Part shown: in pieces, positions 12,875 through 13,714 of the stretch
Layout: each line of letters opens with the position of its first letter
Position numbering within the stretch: position 1 is the first letter of the stretch
Assembly: GCA_021736615.1 (NCBI GenBank)
Contig: JAIPFN010000144.1
Location: 1-13,714 of the forward strand
From: Phycisphaerae bacterium
Lineage (GTDB): Bacteria; Planctomycetota; Phycisphaerae; Sedimentisphaerales; Anaerohalosphaeraceae
Reading direction: 5' to 3'
DNA: 13,714 nucleotides
Made by a program: the position numbers and the translations under genes
Notes under the pieces: model-generated
What the model saw: only the letters and a program-made list of their open reading frames with translations
Database searches by the model: none
What the model was told of the DNA's origin: nothing

Positions 12875-13714
12875 TCCGATCCCGCCGAGGTCCATCGACA
12901 TGATCGGCAGGAGCGTGGCGATAATAATAAACCCGATTATCACAGCTAGCACCAGTATCAAAAGTGCCGGGAATATCGCCATAAATTTCATTATCGCCGA
13001 ATCCGCTTCGCCATCGAAGGTATCGGCGGCGTTAAGCAGCAGTTCGTCTAGCCGTCCCGTCTGTTCGCCGATGGAAACGATCTGCGTCAGCAGCGGCGGA
13101 AAGTCGCCCGACTCGCCGAGCGGATCGGCAAGTGAATGTCCGACTTTGACTTTTTCTGCGACATCGTCCAGACGCCGTCCAAGCTGTTCATTGCCCATGG
13201 TGTCGCGCACAACGCTAAGCGCTTCAAGTATCGTGATTCCGCTTGAGGTAAGTGCCCCAAGCGTCCTTGCGAATCTGCCTACGGAGATCGTTCTAAGCAC
13301 TTTGCCTAGTATGGGTACCTTCAGCAAAAAAGTATCCCATGACAAAAGCCCGGCGGCTGTATTTTTCCATTTGTTAAAAAGAATAACCGACAGAACTGTG
13401 CATATCAGCATCAGCCAACCATATTTAAAAGTTAATCCGCTTATCAGCATAAGCAATTGCGTAGGCAGCGGCAGTGTGACCCCTTCGCCAAGTGTCGTAA
13501 TTATCTTAGGTACGACGAAAGTGACGATGATCACGACAGAGACAAGCCCCAGCACAAGCACAAAACTTGGATACGCAAGAGCACTCTTCATATTGGCCTT
13601 AATCTTTTCTTCCCGCGTCAGCAGTTCTGAAAGCTGCATCATTGTTTTTTCGAGGATACCGCCCATCTCGCCGACTCGCACCATCGAGATATACAGCCTG
13701 CTGAAAATCCTGGG
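12869..13714 (-). CDS. gspF: T2SS inner-membrane platform protein GspF, N-terminus beyond window
   Basis: GspF is the polytopic membrane protein at the centre of the T2SS platform. The frame is open to the right edge, giving 281 visible residues; the N-terminal part (about 120 residues in a usual GspF of about 400) is missing. The visible part begins in the first T2SSF domain (PRIFSRLYISMVRVGEMGGILE). It then has membrane segments at about 47-69 and 87-114, the second T2SSF domain with VGRFARTLGALTSSGITILEAL and GEQTGRLDELLLNAADTF, and the last membrane segment (243-270). This order is diagnostic for GspF/PilC. An internal ATG at 13684 is not the start, because the codons before it continue the family pattern. 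The last codons and stop (ATCGGAATGTAG in minus sense) merge with a repeat array that follows. Confidence 0.95.
   Translation of the reverse strand, partial: PRIFSRLYISMVRVGEMGGILEKTMMQLSELLTREEKIKANMKSALAYPSFVLVLGLVSVVIIVTFVVPKIITTLGEGVTLPLPTQLLMLISGLTFKYGWLMLICTVLSVILFNKWKNTAAGLLSWDTFLLKVPILGKVLRTISVGRFARTLGALTSSGITILEALSVVRDTMGNEQLGRRLDDVAEKVKVGHSLADPLGESGDFPPLLTQIVSIGEQTGRLDELLLNAADTFDGEADSAIMKFMAIFPALLILVLAVIIGFIIIATLLPIMSMDLGGIGM

Noticed and set aside
222..13714. The cluster as a type IV pilus system
   Set aside because: GspG with its calcium-site region, GspK, GspJ and GspI are T2SS-specific, and no PilT, PilA or PilQ AMIN domain is seen, although GspL and GspM resemble PilM/PilN and PilO.

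Overview
The window carries one minus-strand gene cluster for a type II secretion system (T2SS). It is read from right to left: gspF (5' end beyond the right edge), gspG, gspH, gspI, gspJ, gspK, gspL (PilM/PilN-like), gspM (PilO-like), two tandem GspC-like paralogues, gspD (a very large secretin), gspE, and the start of a small membrane protein resembling the CvpA family that runs off the left edge. All genes lie on the minus strand. No convincing gene is seen on the plus strand, and no tRNA, rRNA, CRISPR array or transposase is visible.

Layout. Positions 13714-12869 hold gspF. Positions 12868-12570 are a gene-free gap with a tandem array of four 37-bp hairpin units, a degenerate fifth unit, a 12-bp direct repeat that copies the 3' end of gspF, and a hairpin before gspG. 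Positions 12569-7130 hold the pseudopilins and assembly-platform genes, packed tightly with 4-bp to 23-bp overlaps or 5-nt gaps between several pairs. Positions 7080-5511 hold two related single-pass proteins with a GspC HR-like domain. Positions 5426-2133 hold gspD, followed by a clear intrinsic terminator. Positions 2132-1830 are an intergenic region with a REP-like hairpin and a good sigma70-type promoter for gspE. Positions 1829-222 are gspE and 192-1 the CvpA-like gene.

How the parts work together (family knowledge). GspE is the cytoplasmic ATPase. GspF, GspL and GspM form the inner-membrane platform. GspG is the major pseudopilin, and GspH, GspI, GspJ and GspK form the pseudopilus tip. 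GspC bridges to the secretin GspD in the outer membrane. The prepilin peptidase (GspO) is not in the window.

The system departs from the textbook T2SS in several ways. GspE has hydrophobic N-terminal segments where the usual GspL-binding domain would be. GspD appears to have six N1-type periplasmic modules instead of three, with serine-rich insertions and an Arg/Gly-rich stretch before N0. GspC is present as two paralogues without a PDZ domain, ending in a helical 'SPEER/SDEQK' type tail. The gene order is rotated (F to M, then C C' D E).

Organism. Moderate GC content, the divergent T2SS set, the Arg/Gly- and Ser-rich envelope proteins and the GC-rich intergenic hairpin repeats suggest a Gram-negative-type bacterium of the PVC group, perhaps a planctomycete of the Phycisphaerae/Sedimentisphaerales type. 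This is an inference from general look only and is not proven by any marker in the window.
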